From Acidovorax radicis (GTDB lineage Bacteria > Pseudomonadota > Gammaproteobacteria > Burkholderiales > Burkholderiaceae_C), in contig NZ_CP075184.1 of NCBI RefSeq assembly GCF_020510705.1, positions 4,355,001-4,419,000 of the forward strand: a stretch of 64,000 nt of DNA. The letters are read 5' to 3'. Of the stretch, positions 9,791 through 18,904 are shown piece after piece. Position 1 is the stretch's first letter, and the number at the start of each line of letters is the position of its first letter. Under the pieces are notes generated by a model. That model worked only from the letters and a program-made list of their open reading frames with translations, had not been told where the DNA came from and ran no database searches. The position numbers were made by a program, and so were the translations under genes.

Positions 9791-10416
9791 TTCACGTGGT
9801 CTTGTGCGATGACCATGCGGTCTTACGACGAGGAATACGCGACACACTGGCCGATGCGCCAGACATTCAAGTCACCGGAGAAGCGAGTGGATACTCGGAA
9901 CTGCGGGAAGTGCTTCGCAGCATTGAATGTGATGTATTGCTGCTCGACCTGAATATGCCGGGCCGCAGTGGCCTGGAAGTACTCGCCAGCCTGCGGGAAA
10001 CGCATTCGACCATCAAAGTGCTGGTGGTCTCCATGTACCCAGAAGACCAGTACGCGCTACGGTGTCTGAAGGCCGGAGCCCAAGGCTACGCAAACAAGGC
10101 GGGAGATCCTGTAGAGCTGATTTCAGCAGTGCGCACCGTCATGCAGGGACGTAAATACCTCACCGCCGAAGTCGCACAAATGCTGGCAGACAGCTTGGCG
10201 CAACCCACGCCGGAAGCGCCGCACACAGCGCTTTCAGAACGGGAATTACAAACGCTTGTGAAGATAGCTTCGGGCCGGCGGCTATCGGATATAGCCGAAG
10301 AGTTGATGCTCAGCCCCAAGACGGTCAGCGTGTATCGATCGCGCGTGCTGGAAAAATTGAAATTGTCGAACAACGCTGAGTTAACGGTCTACGCCATCCG
10401 AAACCAGTTGGTCTGA
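9787..10416 (+). CDS. NarL/FixJ-family response regulator
   Basis: 209 aa from a GTG that overlaps the kinase stop, implying translational coupling. The receiver domain (1-120) has acidic residues at DD8-9 and phospho-acceptor Asp54 in LLLDLNMPG. The C-terminal LuxR-type helix-turn-helix (about 145-205) reads LSERELQTLVKIASGR, then LSPKTVSVYRSRVLEKL. It is the partner of the preceding kinase. Its place between the che and fli operons suggests a link to motility, but no target site was identified. Confidence 0.92.
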   Translation: MIHVVLCDDHAVLRRGIRDTLADAPDIQVTGEASGYSELREVLRSIECDVLLLDLNMPGRSGLEVLASLRETHSTIKVLVVSMYPEDQYALRCLKAGAQGYANKAGDPVELISAVRTVMQGRKYLTAEVAQMLADSLAQPTPEAPHTALSERELQTLVKIASGRRLSDIAEELMLSPKTVSVYRSRVLEKLKLSNNAELTVYAIRNQLV

Positions 10417-10424
10417 GAGCGGCC

Positions 10425-11195
10425 TTACCGTCCGACAGCAAACAAATCGACGGCCTGCTGCATGAGCGCAATCACGGGCTGCTCCAGCATGGGCAGCGTC
10501 GCCGCGATGCCCAACATGCCCACTGTCAGCGTGACGGGAAAACCCACCGCATAAATATTCATTTGCGGAGCAACCCTGGAAATAATACCCATGGTCAGAT
10601 TCACGAAGAGCAGAAGCGCAATCATGGGCATCGCGATCCAAAGCGCACTGGAAAACAGGGATGACCCCAATTCAAAAAGCCGCATTTGACCCAGCGCCTG
10701 TAAAAAATTGCCATTCACGGGAAATTTTTCAAAACTCTTGACCACCGCCATCAAGACGAGCAAATGCCCATTGATGACGATAAAAAGCAGCATCGACATA
10801 TAGCCAAAAAATCGGGCAACGGCACTGATCTGCGCATTGGAAGCAGGGTCAAAGAACGACGCAAAGTTGAGCCCCATCTGCAGACCGATGATCTCGCCTG
10901 CCAACTCGACGGAAGTGAACACCAAGCGCACGGCAAACCCGATAGCGATGCCCACTGCGACCTGCTGCGCAACGGCGCCCAACGCTTCGCGGCCGTTGAC
11001 ATTGATAACCGGTTGATCGACCAGCACGCCCTGTGCACACAAAGCCACCAGAAACGCGAGACCGATTTTTACGCGCGTCGGAATGACTCGCATCGATAAC
11101 ACGGGAACCACTGAAAACAGTGCGAGCACTCTCAGAAACGGCCAGAGGATGGGTGAAAGCCACGCCATGATCTGTGCCTCGGAAAATGTGATCAC
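10425..11195 (-). CDS. fliR: FliR, flagellar export gate protein
   Basis: 256 aa, hydrophobic throughout with about six membrane segments, which is the FliR/YscT length and style. It forms the FliPQR export gate core with FliP and FliQ. It starts with GTG at 11195 (an in-frame ATG lies at 11168) and is separated from fliQ by a 107-nt gap with no recognisable gene. It is the last gene of the leftward fliF-R operon. It converges on the rightward response-regulator gene with 8 nt between the stops. Confidence 0.95.
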   Translation of the reverse strand: MITFSEAQIMAWLSPILWPFLRVLALFSVVPVLSMRVIPTRVKIGLAFLVALCAQGVLVDQPVINVNGREALGAVAQQVAVGIAIGFAVRLVFTSVELAGEIIGLQMGLNFASFFDPASNAQISAVARFFGYMSMLLFIVINGHLLVLMAVVKSFEKFPVNGNFLQALGQMRLFELGSSLFSSALWIAMPMIALLLFVNLTMGIISRVAPQMNIYAVGFPVTLTVGMLGIAATLPMLEQPVIALMQQAVDLFAVGR

Positions 11196-11302
11196 GCATT
11201 CCTCACAAAGGTGCCAGGCGATAAGTGGAGGTCAAGAGAAAAAAGCGATGCATGCCCATCACTGACCGCAAAGAACCCACCCAGCCCGAGAAAAGCACGT
11301 CG

Positions 11303-11572
11303 CTATCCAATCATTGATGGGATGGACTCAATGGTCCGGCGGATGAAATCCACCAGCGTACTCAGCATCCATGGCCCGGCAATGGCAAAAACCACCATCG
11401 CGGCAATCAGTTTGGGGACAAAAGCCAAGGTGGCCTCGTGGATCTGGGTCACCGCTTGAAAGATGCTTACGATCAAGCCCACACCCATGACCACCCCGAG
11501 CACTGGCATCGAAATCATCAGCAGCAGCGTCAGGGCATCACGCCCAATGGTCAGCACCATTTGTGAAGTCAT
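11303..11572 (-). CDS. fliQ: FliQ, flagellar export gate protein
   Basis: The ATG at 11572, preceded by AAGGAA, gives 89 aa, the canonical FliQ length. Two hydrophobic helices are visible (about residues 14-40 and 50-75). It is a component of the FliPQR gate through which flagellar subunits are exported. It starts 11 nt after the fliP stop. Confidence 0.95.
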   Translation of the reverse strand: MTSQMVLTIGRDALTLLLMISMPVLGVVMGVGLIVSIFQAVTQIHEATLAFVPKLIAAMVVFAIAGPWMLSTLVDFIRRTIESIPSMIG

Positions 11573-11583
11573 CGCCAATTCCT

Positions 11584-12369
11584 TCAGGTTACGAAGCTTG
11601 CTGCGAGCGATCCCATCAGCAAATTCCAGCCATCCGCCAACACAAACAACATCAATTTGAAGGGCAGCGCCACCAGAACAGGGGACAGCATCATCATGCC
11701 CAACGACATGAGAATGCTCGATACCACCATGTCTATCACGAGAAATGGGATAAATATCATGAACCCGATCTGAAAGGCAGACTTCAACTCGCTCGTGACA
11801 AAAGCAGGCACCAAAACACGGATGGGGGCTGTTTCAGCGGTCACGCTGGGATCAAGGCGTGCAAGCCGCGAAAACAATGCAAAGTCAGACTGCCGGGTTT
11901 GTTTGAGCATGAAGCTGCGCATGGGCGCCTCAGCCTTGTCCAGCGCCTGCTCAAAAGAAATGGTGTTGTTGGTGTAGGGAACATAAGCGTCCTGATACAC
12001 CCGATCAAGGGTCGGTCCCATCACAAAAAAAGTGAGAAACAGCGAAAGGCCGACGATGACCTGGTTAGGCGGTGCTGACTGCGTGCCAATAGCTTGGCGC
12101 AGAAGAGACAACACAATCACGATGCGGGTGAAGCCCGTCATCATCAACAGCACTGCGGGCAAAAACGACAGCGCGGTGAAGAACAACAACGTCTGGATGG
12201 GCACGGAATAGCTGGCGCCAGATGCCCCACTGCCAACAATCAGCGGCAAGGAGCCGGCGGCCTGAGCAAAAGCGGGTGCCTGCACGAACATCGCCACTGC
12301 CGCCGCGGCCACCCATTTCCCAAAAGTTTTCAGTCGTGCGCCCTGGAGCCACTGCGATGTGTCAGCCAT
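11584..12369 (-). CDS. fliP: FliP, flagellar export gate protein
   Basis: 261 aa from the ATG at 12369. The longer open frame upstream is antisense-like and overlaps fliO. It has a cleavable signal peptide ending near AFAQA, as in classical FliP. Four membrane helices follow, with the FliP blocks MMTGFTRIVIVLSLLRQA and FMIFIPFLVIDMVVSSILMS separated by a periplasmic domain. It forms the export pore with FliQ and FliR. Its start overlaps the end of fliO by 8 nt. Confidence 0.96.
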   Translation of the reverse strand: MADTSQWLQGARLKTFGKWVAAAAVAMFVQAPAFAQAAGSLPLIVGSGASGASYSVPIQTLLFFTALSFLPAVLLMMTGFTRIVIVLSLLRQAIGTQSAPPNQVIVGLSLFLTFFVMGPTLDRVYQDAYVPYTNNTISFEQALDKAEAPMRSFMLKQTRQSDFALFSRLARLDPSVTAETAPIRVLVPAFVTSELKSAFQIGFMIFIPFLVIDMVVSSILMSLGMMMLSPVLVALPFKLMLFVLADGWNLLMGSLAASFVT

Positions 12370-12739
12370 CAGAAGACTTCTCTGTCGAACCAATCGCCGT
12401 TGCGATCTCACGTGAAAATGAAGCACCACCCGATGACAAGGAGGCCCCCGTGGGTGCTTGGGCTGACCCGGCGGGCAGCACATGCAGGCAATTGATCTGC
12501 TGTGCAGTCACCCCAAGAATCAAAAAGGCCCGTGCATGCTCCGGCCCTACCTCCACCGTCACGACCCGCTGCTGCGGGCCAACGGCTACGGCAGACAAAA
12601 CCCGTGAAGTACTGCCCCCCGCCGCGCCCCCCACCGCACGGCGCTGCTGCAATCTGCGAACCAGCCATGGCAACGTGGCCATCGCGCCCACAAAAAGCAC
12701 GACCACAACCAAGGTCTGGGTCATGCTTGCACTATCCAC
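12362..12739 (-). CDS. fliO: FliO, flagellar export gate assembly protein
   Basis: Up to 125 aa. The GTG at 12739 overlaps fliN by 8 nt; the ATG at 12724 (MTQTLVVVV) is an equally good start with no strong Shine-Dalgarno sequence for either. One N-terminal membrane helix is followed by a small cytoplasmic FliO domain containing VGPQQRVVTVEVG and ILGVTAQQI. FliO helps FliP assemble. FliO is the least conserved gene of this set; position between fliN and fliP supports the call. Confidence 0.9.
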   Translation of the reverse strand: MDSASMTQTLVVVVLFVGAMATLPWLVRRLQQRRAVGGAAGGSTSRVLSAVAVGPQQRVVTVEVGPEHARAFLILGVTAQQINCLHVLPAGSAQAPTGASLSSGGASFSREIATAIGSTEKSSDG

Positions 12740-13169
12740 GGCTGACTCGCCGCAGGCGTTCAGATGGAGTCACCACATCGGTGAGCCGGATACCGAACTT
12801 GTCGTTGACGACCACCACCTCGCCTTGTGCGATGAGATATCCGTTCACGAGCACATCCATGGGCTCCCCAGCGAGGGCGTCAAGCTCCACCACCGAGCCC
12901 TGTGCCAACTGGAGGATGTATTTGATGGGCACTTTGGTGCGCCCCAACTCAACAGATAGCTGGACAGGAATGTCCAACACCATATTGATGTCATTGACCG
13001 TTCCGTCTGCCCCCGCAGAAAAAGGCCGTGCAGGCTCACCGGACAGTGGCCCGCCCTGCTCGGCGTCTCCCGGTTTTCCATCGGTACTCTTTTGCTCTTC
13101 CAGCGCCTCGGCCCAACCCGCAAAGGGATCTTCGGCGGCATCACTCTTGTTGTCTTCTTCAGTTGACAT
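12732..13169 (-). CDS. fliN: FliN, C-ring switch protein
   Basis: 145 aa. An acidic, variable N-terminal half is followed by the SpoA/FliN domain (about 65-140) with LDIPVQLSVELGRT, LAQGSVVELD and VLVNGYLIAQGEVVVV. It forms the C-ring with FliG and FliM. GGAG lies upstream of the ATG. It overlaps the fliM end by 11 nt and the proposed fliO GTG by 8 nt, so the genes are probably translationally coupled. Confidence 0.97.
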   Translation of the reverse strand: MSTEEDNKSDAAEDPFAGWAEALEEQKSTDGKPGDAEQGGPLSGEPARPFSAGADGTVNDINMVLDIPVQLSVELGRTKVPIKYILQLAQGSVVELDALAGEPMDVLVNGYLIAQGEVVVVNDKFGIRLTDVVTPSERLRRVSRG

Positions 13170-14163
13170 CTTTCTCTCCCAGCCAGCTCATGTCGGAATT
13201 TCGCAGACATTCTTCGATACGAATGGCATATTTGGAATTGTGGGTCCCGTACTGGCATTCAAAAATAGGGACCCCACCGATCGAGGCCCGAATACGCGGC
13301 TCACGATCCAGTTCAATAAAGTCACCGGGCTTCATGGCCAGCAATTGCTCCACCGTCGCGTCGGCGCGGGCCAACTCTGCCACCAAGGTGACTTCCGCCG
13401 CCTGAATCTCGCGGGTTAGAACACGCACCCAGCGGCGATCCACCTCAATGGAGTCGCCTTGTGTGGACGAATACAACACATCGCGTATGGGCTCCAGGGT
13501 CGCATAGGGCATACAAATATGAATCGCCCCTGACAAGTCGCCAATCTCCAGCTGAAACGCGGTGGAAACCACAATTTCACTAGGCGTCGCAATGTTCGCA
13601 AACTGAGGCTGCATTTCCGAGCGCTGGTACTCCAGATCCAACGGATAAATACCCTGCCATGCCTTTTTGTATTCGGCACAGATCACGTCCACCAAACGAT
13701 TGATCACCCGCTGCTCGGTGGGTGAAAAGTCTCTTCCTTCAATCCGGGTCTGGAATTTGCCTACCCCGCCATAGAGCGTGTCGATGATGCCAAACACCAA
13801 CGATGGCTCACACACAATGAGCCCACTGCCGCGCAATGGGCGGATTGCCACGATGTTGAAATTGGTGGGCACAGCCAGTTCGCGCAGAAATGCGCTGTAG
13901 CGCTGCACAGAAACAGTGCCAACGGATATCTCGGGGCTACGGCGGATGAAGTTGAAGAGCCCGATGCGAAAGTTGCGCGCAAACCTTTCGTTGACGATTT
14001 CCATCGTCGGCATGCGGCCACGAACAATGCGCTCCTGGCTTGAGATGTCGTAGTTGCGAACGGATCCGGCCTCTGCCACTTCCTCGACAGACTTCTGGCT
14101 CTCACCAGTAACCCCCTCCAAGAGGGCATCAACCTCTTCCTGCGAAAGAAATGAATCACTCAT
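13159..14163 (-). CDS. fliM: FliM, C-ring switch protein
   Basis: 334 aa. The extreme N-terminus has the CheY-P-binding motif (LSQEEVDALLEG). The middle CheC-like domain and a C-terminal SpoA domain (about 250-325) follow. The middle domain carries the GGxG-type signature as YGGVGKFQTRIEGRDFSPTE. AAGGA is positioned upstream of the ATG. It is the docking site for CheY from either cheY gene in this window. Confidence 0.97.
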   Translation of the reverse strand: MSDSFLSQEEVDALLEGVTGESQKSVEEVAEAGSVRNYDISSQERIVRGRMPTMEIVNERFARNFRIGLFNFIRRSPEISVGTVSVQRYSAFLRELAVPTNFNIVAIRPLRGSGLIVCEPSLVFGIIDTLYGGVGKFQTRIEGRDFSPTEQRVINRLVDVICAEYKKAWQGIYPLDLEYQRSEMQPQFANIATPSEIVVSTAFQLEIGDLSGAIHICMPYATLEPIRDVLYSSTQGDSIEVDRRWVRVLTREIQAAEVTLVAELARADATVEQLLAMKPGDFIELDREPRIRASIGGVPIFECQYGTHNSKYAIRIEECLRNSDMSWLGEKDVN

Positions 14164-14181
14164 GGTCGATCCTTGCCCCGC

Positions 14182-14766
14182 TCATTGGATGATGAAACTG
14201 GAAAAAAGCACCCGTTGCACAGGGTTGCGCTCCACCTTTTTCTTTGCGGGACGCTCTTCCGGATCCTCGCCGCCATCCTCGGCTGCTGCGGCTGCAGCCC
14301 GGGCCTTGGCGGAGGGGACCGAATAGCCCAGCGGACGCGACACTTCTCGCACAATGTCGTTCGCGAGCTTCTCTTTACCCTCACGCTGCAACAGCTCTGC
14401 GGATGTGCGTTGTGACACCAACATCAAGATGCCGCTGCGGATGGTCGGCAGATACACCTTCACCTGCTCTGCCGTCTTGGCATCGTCCAGCTCCAGCGTG
14501 ATACCAACCTGGGCAAAGCGGTCACCGCCCGGATCCGCAAGGTTTACCACCATGTTTTCCAACGGCAGGAAGGTGGGAGCCGCTTTGGGGGCCTCCTTGC
14601 GGGCCGTGTGTCCCCCAGCATCTTCTTCGTCAGCATGCGACCGGCTCGCCACGAACCACGCGGCTGCACCGCCGCCAATCACCAGCAGAAGCACAACGCC
14701 AATGATGATCAAAAGCATCTTCTTGCTTTTGGCGGGAGCGGCGGCTGCGGGAGTAGGGACTGACAC
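14182..14766 (-). CDS. fliL: FliL, basal-body associated protein
   Basis: 194 aa from the GTG at 14766, chosen because AAGGA is well placed upstream; the frame continues to 14793 without a better start. There is a short cytoplasmic tail, one membrane helix (KKMLLIIIGVVLLLVIGG) and a periplasmic FliL domain (FLPLENMVVNLADPGGDRF, then LPTIRSGILMLVS). A charged internal segment of about 30 residues rich in Ala and Glu sits near the C-terminus and is unusual. FliL supports the stator-rotor interface. Confidence 0.92.
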   Translation of the reverse strand: MSVPTPAAAAPAKSKKMLLIIIGVVLLLVIGGGAAAWFVASRSHADEEDAGGHTARKEAPKAAPTFLPLENMVVNLADPGGDRFAQVGITLELDDAKTAEQVKVYLPTIRSGILMLVSQRTSAELLQREGKEKLANDIVREVSRPLGYSVPSAKARAAAAAAEDGGEDPEERPAKKKVERNPVQRVLFSSFIIQ

Positions 14767-14967
14767 GATGGTGTTCCTTGGGATTGGGCACAAGCCCTAC
14801 CAGCACTTATGAAACGCAGGTAGAACCAGTGAGCCCATTATTGGAGGGGATGCCGACCAATAATAGCCAGAATAAAAGCCCAAAACCATGGCAGTCAGCG
14901 CGCTCAAGCTGTATTCAGGGGCTCTATCCAAACCGGCCACCACAGAGGGACGCCACACGCCCGAGGG

Positions 14968-16299
14968 CTACACAAAAATATCAACGGCCCGCTCCGAGGC
15001 AACCGCCCCCCGAACAAGCGATGATGAGCCGGCCGGCGCCTTCGATACAACCTGTGCATGGCGAGCCCCCTCGCGGCCGCCAGATTGACCACCTTCACCG
15101 CTTGCACCAGAGCCTCCTTGAGCTGACGTACCCACCGACATGCCGGACAGCACAAGCCCCTCGCTGCGCAGCAGATCGCTCAATTGCGCCATGCTCTGGT
15201 CCAGCAACGCGCGCGTTTCCGCCTGGTCACTGCGGAAGGAAACATGCGCTTCATTGCCCGACAACGAAACCGAAACCTCGACGGGCTGGCCATCCCGATT
15301 GAGCGTCATCTCGGCGCTCTGTGTCTTCTGATTGACCCAGTAGGCCACCTGGTCCGCGACCTGTTCTTCGGTACCCATCGGGTTTGCATCAGAGAAGGTC
15401 TGTGCGTTATCCACACCGCCAGTCTCTGGCGTCGCGGGCGCCGAGCCCGCTTCAGACCCTGCATTGGCGCCGGGGTGGCCTTCGCCCGCGCGGCTTTCAC
15501 CTGAAGAACCCGCACCATGGTTTGACGCCGGGGAGGCCAAGGCACCGGCAACCAACGCCCCAGTCAATTCAGCCCCTACCGGCACGCCCAGAGCGTTCCC
15601 CACCCGCTCGGCTGCAGCGGTCATATGTTGCGCACCGGGCGACACACGCTCATTCATCGACTGAACAAGGGCTGCGGTGGTTGCGTGTCCGCCGACTCGG
15701 TGCTGCAACGACTCGCCAGAAACAACCTGCACGGCCGATGTGTCCAGTGCCCCGCCCACACCCGCTCTTTGCGCCTGCGCGCCCTGAAGGCGAGAAAAGG
15801 CACGAGCAAACCCCGTCGTCGCACCAAGGGGTTGCCCATCCTTGAGGTCTGCCGATGTGTCGAGCTTCATCGTCTCTGCCACCAGCCCCTGGCTTCGCCC
15901 GTCGGCCGCAAGCCCGCCCAACATCGACCCAATACTCCCGCCCGCCGCACCGAATGAGCCTGCTGATGCGGCATCCCCGACTGCACCACCCGCCGCACCC
16001 AGTGCGCCGTCATTCGTGGCTGCGCCGAATAAACCATGCCAAGCCGCCACAGCAGAAGCATCTGCGCCACCCGCCGGTACATCCGTCATCAAATCTGCGG
16101 GCATCACCGCTGCGTCCGGTGCGGCCAGCACAGCACCGTCCCCCGACGCATCGCCCATCGCCGCCAGCAAGGCAAGGAAACCACTCGCAGCCGCTTCGTT
16201 GCCAGAGTCCGACACCCCTTGTTGCTGCGTGGGTGACTTCGCACGCGTGGCTTGGGTTGACTGGTTATTTTGAGAGCCGGAAATTTTTGTCGGTTCCAT
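14968..16299 (-). CDS. fliK: FliK, hook-length control protein
   Basis: 443 aa from the ATG at 16299 with GGAG upstream. The long N-terminal region is Ala/Gly/Ser-rich and low complexity, acting as the ruler. The conserved C-terminal domain (about 320-410) has WVNQKTQSAEMTLNRDGQPV and LLDQSMAQLSDLLRSEGL, typical of the substrate-specificity switch domain. The C-terminus is VDIFV. A 201-nt non-coding gap separates it from fliL, so fliL-R may have an extra promoter there; none was recognised. Confidence 0.93.
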   Translation of the reverse strand: MEPTKISGSQNNQSTQATRAKSPTQQQGVSDSGNEAAASGFLALLAAMGDASGDGAVLAAPDAAVMPADLMTDVPAGGADASAVAAWHGLFGAATNDGALGAAGGAVGDAASAGSFGAAGGSIGSMLGGLAADGRSQGLVAETMKLDTSADLKDGQPLGATTGFARAFSRLQGAQAQRAGVGGALDTSAVQVVSGESLQHRVGGHATTAALVQSMNERVSPGAQHMTAAAERVGNALGVPVGAELTGALVAGALASPASNHGAGSSGESRAGEGHPGANAGSEAGSAPATPETGGVDNAQTFSDANPMGTEEQVADQVAYWVNQKTQSAEMTLNRDGQPVEVSVSLSGNEAHVSFRSDQAETRALLDQSMAQLSDLLRSEGLVLSGMSVGTSAQGGSGASGEGGQSGGREGARHAQVVSKAPAGSSSLVRGAVASERAVDIFV

Positions 16300-16301
16300 G
16301 A

Positions 16302-16766
16302 TCAATACTCCTGGCCTTGAGAGCCTTGGCCTGCACCACGGTACTGCAGCGCAGCCCGTTCGTCGGTCTGTTTCTGGTCTCTGCGCATCTGCTGCAACTC
16401 CAGGTCATGGCGCCGCTTTTCAATGACCTTGCGCAAACTGGAAAGCCGAAGCTCCGCCTGCAGCAACGCACTTTGGGCGGCGTCGACCCTTGCGGACTGG
16501 TCACTTACCACACCGGTCTGAATGCCGGACGCGTGCCCCAATCGATCCATGAACTGGTAGTGGTGGTACATCACTTCAGGCTGTAGTGTCGCGTCCGCCC
16601 TCACACCCCACCGCGCCTCAGTTTCACGGGCGTAATCATCCAGTTGGTGGAGCTGCGCCCGCGCCGCCTGTTGCGCAGCCAACGCCGCCTGCACCACTTT
16701 GCGGGCGTCGTCCCGCTTGCGGGTAGCAGCCTCGATGGCCACAGAAAGCGCGTTCAGGTTGGACAT
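16302..16766 (-). CDS. fliJ: FliJ, export chaperone-escort protein
   Basis: 154 aa, almost entirely charged alpha-helical coiled coil, as expected of FliJ, which sits in the FliI ATPase ring like a rotor shaft. GGGAG lies upstream of the ATG. Its place between fliI and fliK is the usual one. The sequence alone is weakly diagnostic, so the call rests mainly on coiled-coil character and synteny. Confidence 0.92.
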   Translation of the reverse strand: MSNLNALSVAIEAATRKRDDARKVVQAALAAQQAARAQLHQLDDYARETEARWGVRADATLQPEVMYHHYQFMDRLGHASGIQTGVVSDQSARVDAAQSALLQAELRLSSLRKVIEKRRHDLELQQMRRDQKQTDERAALQYRGAGQGSQGQEY

Positions 16767-16785
16767 GGCAAATGGCTCCCGAGCT

Positions 16786-18186
16786 TTAATGGTTCAGCAC
16801 GGAGGCCATGGCCGTCACGCTCTGGTCCATCGAAGCGGCATCAAACATATCCTGCTGCAAAAAAACCTCCATTTGGGGCTGCAAGCGGATCGCTTCGTCA
16901 AGGGCAGGGTCTGAACCACTCATATACGCGCCCACTTGCACCAGATCGCGGCTCTTCTGATACCGCGAATAGGTGGCACGAAAACGCCTGGCCAGATCGA
17001 AGTGCCCGCGGGACACCACGTTGTGCATGACCCGTGACGCAGACTGCTCGATGTCGATGGCCGGGAAATGCCCTGTCTCCGCCAGCGCCCGCGACAACAC
17101 GATGTGCCCGTCCAAAATAGCGCGCGCCGCATCGGCGATCGGATCCTGCTGATCATCGCCTTCCGACAGCACGGTGTAGAACGCCGTGATCGACCCCACT
17201 CCATGCAGCCCGTTACCACTGCGCTCCACCAACTGCGGCAGCTTGGCAAAACACGACGGCGGGTAGCCCTTGGTGGCTGGCGGCTCGCCAATGGCCAGCG
17301 CAATTTCTCGCTGGGCCATTGCATAGCGCGTGAGCGAGTCCATGAGCAACAACACATGCTGCCCCTTATCGCGAAAATGCTCGGCCACGGCCGTTGCGTA
17401 AGCCGCCCCTTGCATGCGCAACAACGGTGGTGCGTCGGCGGGCGCGGCCACCACCACAGAGCGTGCGCGCCCCTCTTCCCCCAAGATGTCTTCCACGAAC
17501 TCTTTGACTTCGCGCCCTCGCTCGCCAATGAGTCCCACCACAATCACGTCGGCACGGGTGTACCGCGCCATCATTCCCAGCAAGACGCTCTTGCCCACCC
17601 CAGAGCCGGCAAACAACCCCAGGCGCTGTCCGCGCCCCACGGTCAGCAAGGCATTGATGGCACGCACACCCGTATCGAGCGGCTCGCGCACCGGATCACG
17701 GTCCATCGCGTTGATCTGTCTGCGCCCCATGGGTTCGGACACGACATCCTGCACCGGCCCGCCATGGTCCAGCGGCACACCTTGTGCGTCCACCACACGC
17801 CCCAGCAGTCCATCTCCCATCGGCAGCCGCAGCACACCCGCACGTTGAACGGGGCGCGAAACTTCGCCAAGGCGGGGGACGGGGACATAAGGCGCGGCCG
17901 GTGTCACGCTGGCACCGCTGGAAAGACCATGGATGTCGCCCGCCGGCATCAAGAAGGCGCGATCCGCCGAGAAGCCCACCACCTCAGCCAGGATAGGCTC
18001 TTGTCCAGGCATCTGAACCATGCATTGAGACCCCACGGGAACACGGATCCCTGCGGCCTCCAGTACCAGGCCCGTCAACCGCGTGAGCGTGCCGCGCGTC
18101 TCCAGCGCAGCACCCTCAGACACACGGGCACGAGCGTCGTCCATGAAACGCGTCCAGGCGGAGGGTGTCTCAACGGTCACCGGCAT
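16786..18186 (-). CDS. fliI: FliI, flagellar export ATPase
   Basis: 466 aa from the ATG at 18186. The open frame continues upstream only because it overlaps fliH out of frame. The Walker A GSGVGKS ends near Ser200 (Lys199), and Walker B follows as [18 protein letters not shown]. It belongs to the F1-ATPase-like family and powers unfolding and export of flagellar subunits with FliH and FliJ. It overlaps fliH by 17 nt. Confidence 0.97.
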   Translation of the reverse strand: MPVTVETPSAWTRFMDDARARVSEGAALETRGTLTRLTGLVLEAAGIRVPVGSQCMVQMPGQEPILAEVVGFSADRAFLMPAGDIHGLSSGASVTPAAPYVPVPRLGEVSRPVQRAGVLRLPMGDGLLGRVVDAQGVPLDHGGPVQDVVSEPMGRRQINAMDRDPVREPLDTGVRAINALLTVGRGQRLGLFAGSGVGKSVLLGMMARYTRADVIVVGLIGERGREVKEFVEDILGEEGRARSVVVAAPADAPPLLRMQGAAYATAVAEHFRDKGQHVLLLMDSLTRYAMAQREIALAIGEPPATKGYPPSCFAKLPQLVERSGNGLHGVGSITAFYTVLSEGDDQQDPIADAARAILDGHIVLSRALAETGHFPAIDIEQSASRVMHNVVSRGHFDLARRFRATYSRYQKSRDLVQVGAYMSGSDPALDEAIRLQPQMEVFLQQDMFDAASMDQSVTAMASVLNH

Positions 18187-18904
18187 CCCCTTCGTTCCAT
18201 GGAGAATCCAGGCCCAGCGCCGCAATGGCGCGCTGCCACCGCTTGTCGAGACTGCCATCGACCACCGTTCCAGCCGATTCCACGATGCAACCACCTTCAG
18301 GAACCGCGCTGTCCGCCACCCACTGGATGCCGGGGACATCCACCTCTTCACGCAATGGCGCCGCCATGGCATCCAGGTCGACAGGGTTCAACCGCACCGT
18401 GGCAGGCCGCCCTTCCGTCACCAGCATGCCCACAGCCTCCCGGACCACGGGCTGCAAAGGGTTGGGGTTGACCGAGAGCTCTTGGCGAACCACCTGGCGG
18501 GCAATGTCGCAGGCGAGTTCCAGCACCTGTTGCGCCATGTGCTGCTGCAGGTCGATCAGGCTTGCATCAAACGTCTGAAAAACCTCCTGCAGGCGGCGCG
18601 CCGACTCTTGCCCTTGCGTGGCAATGTATTCATCCAGCCGCCGCTGCCATTCGAGCGTCGTTTCTGCCTGCCCCTGGGTAAATCCCTCCGCGTAAGCATC
18701 GTCGCAGGCTTGTTGAACCAGGGCCTGCTGCGCTGCCTCGTCAATTTCTGCGGGTATTTCGACGACAGGTTCGGCCTCAGGCTCTGGCAATGGCTCGACA
18801 AGATCCGAGCCATCCACCGCGCCAAACTTCCACTGCGTGAAGTCGCCGACCTCTTCGCTGGGTATGAACCGCGAATAAGAACGCTGGTTAGACGAAGGCA
18901 TCAT
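18170..18904 (-). CDS. fliH: FliH, export ATPase regulator
   Basis: 244 aa from the ATG at 18904 (a second ATG follows directly at 18901), with GGAGG in front. The N-terminal region is acidic and Pro/Glu-rich, the centre is coiled coil with many Gln residues, and the C-terminus is the FliH/V-ATPase E-like domain ([17 protein letters not shown]). It tethers and inhibits FliI. It overlaps the fliG stop and the fliI start. Confidence 0.94.
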   Translation of the reverse strand: MMPSSNQRSYSRFIPSEEVGDFTQWKFGAVDGSDLVEPLPEPEAEPVVEIPAEIDEAAQQALVQQACDDAYAEGFTQGQAETTLEWQRRLDEYIATQGQESARRLQEVFQTFDASLIDLQQHMAQQVLELACDIARQVVRQELSVNPNPLQPVVREAVGMLVTEGRPATVRLNPVDLDAMAAPLREEVDVPGIQWVADSAVPEGGCIVESAGTVVDGSLDKRWQRAIAALGLDSPWNEGDAGDR

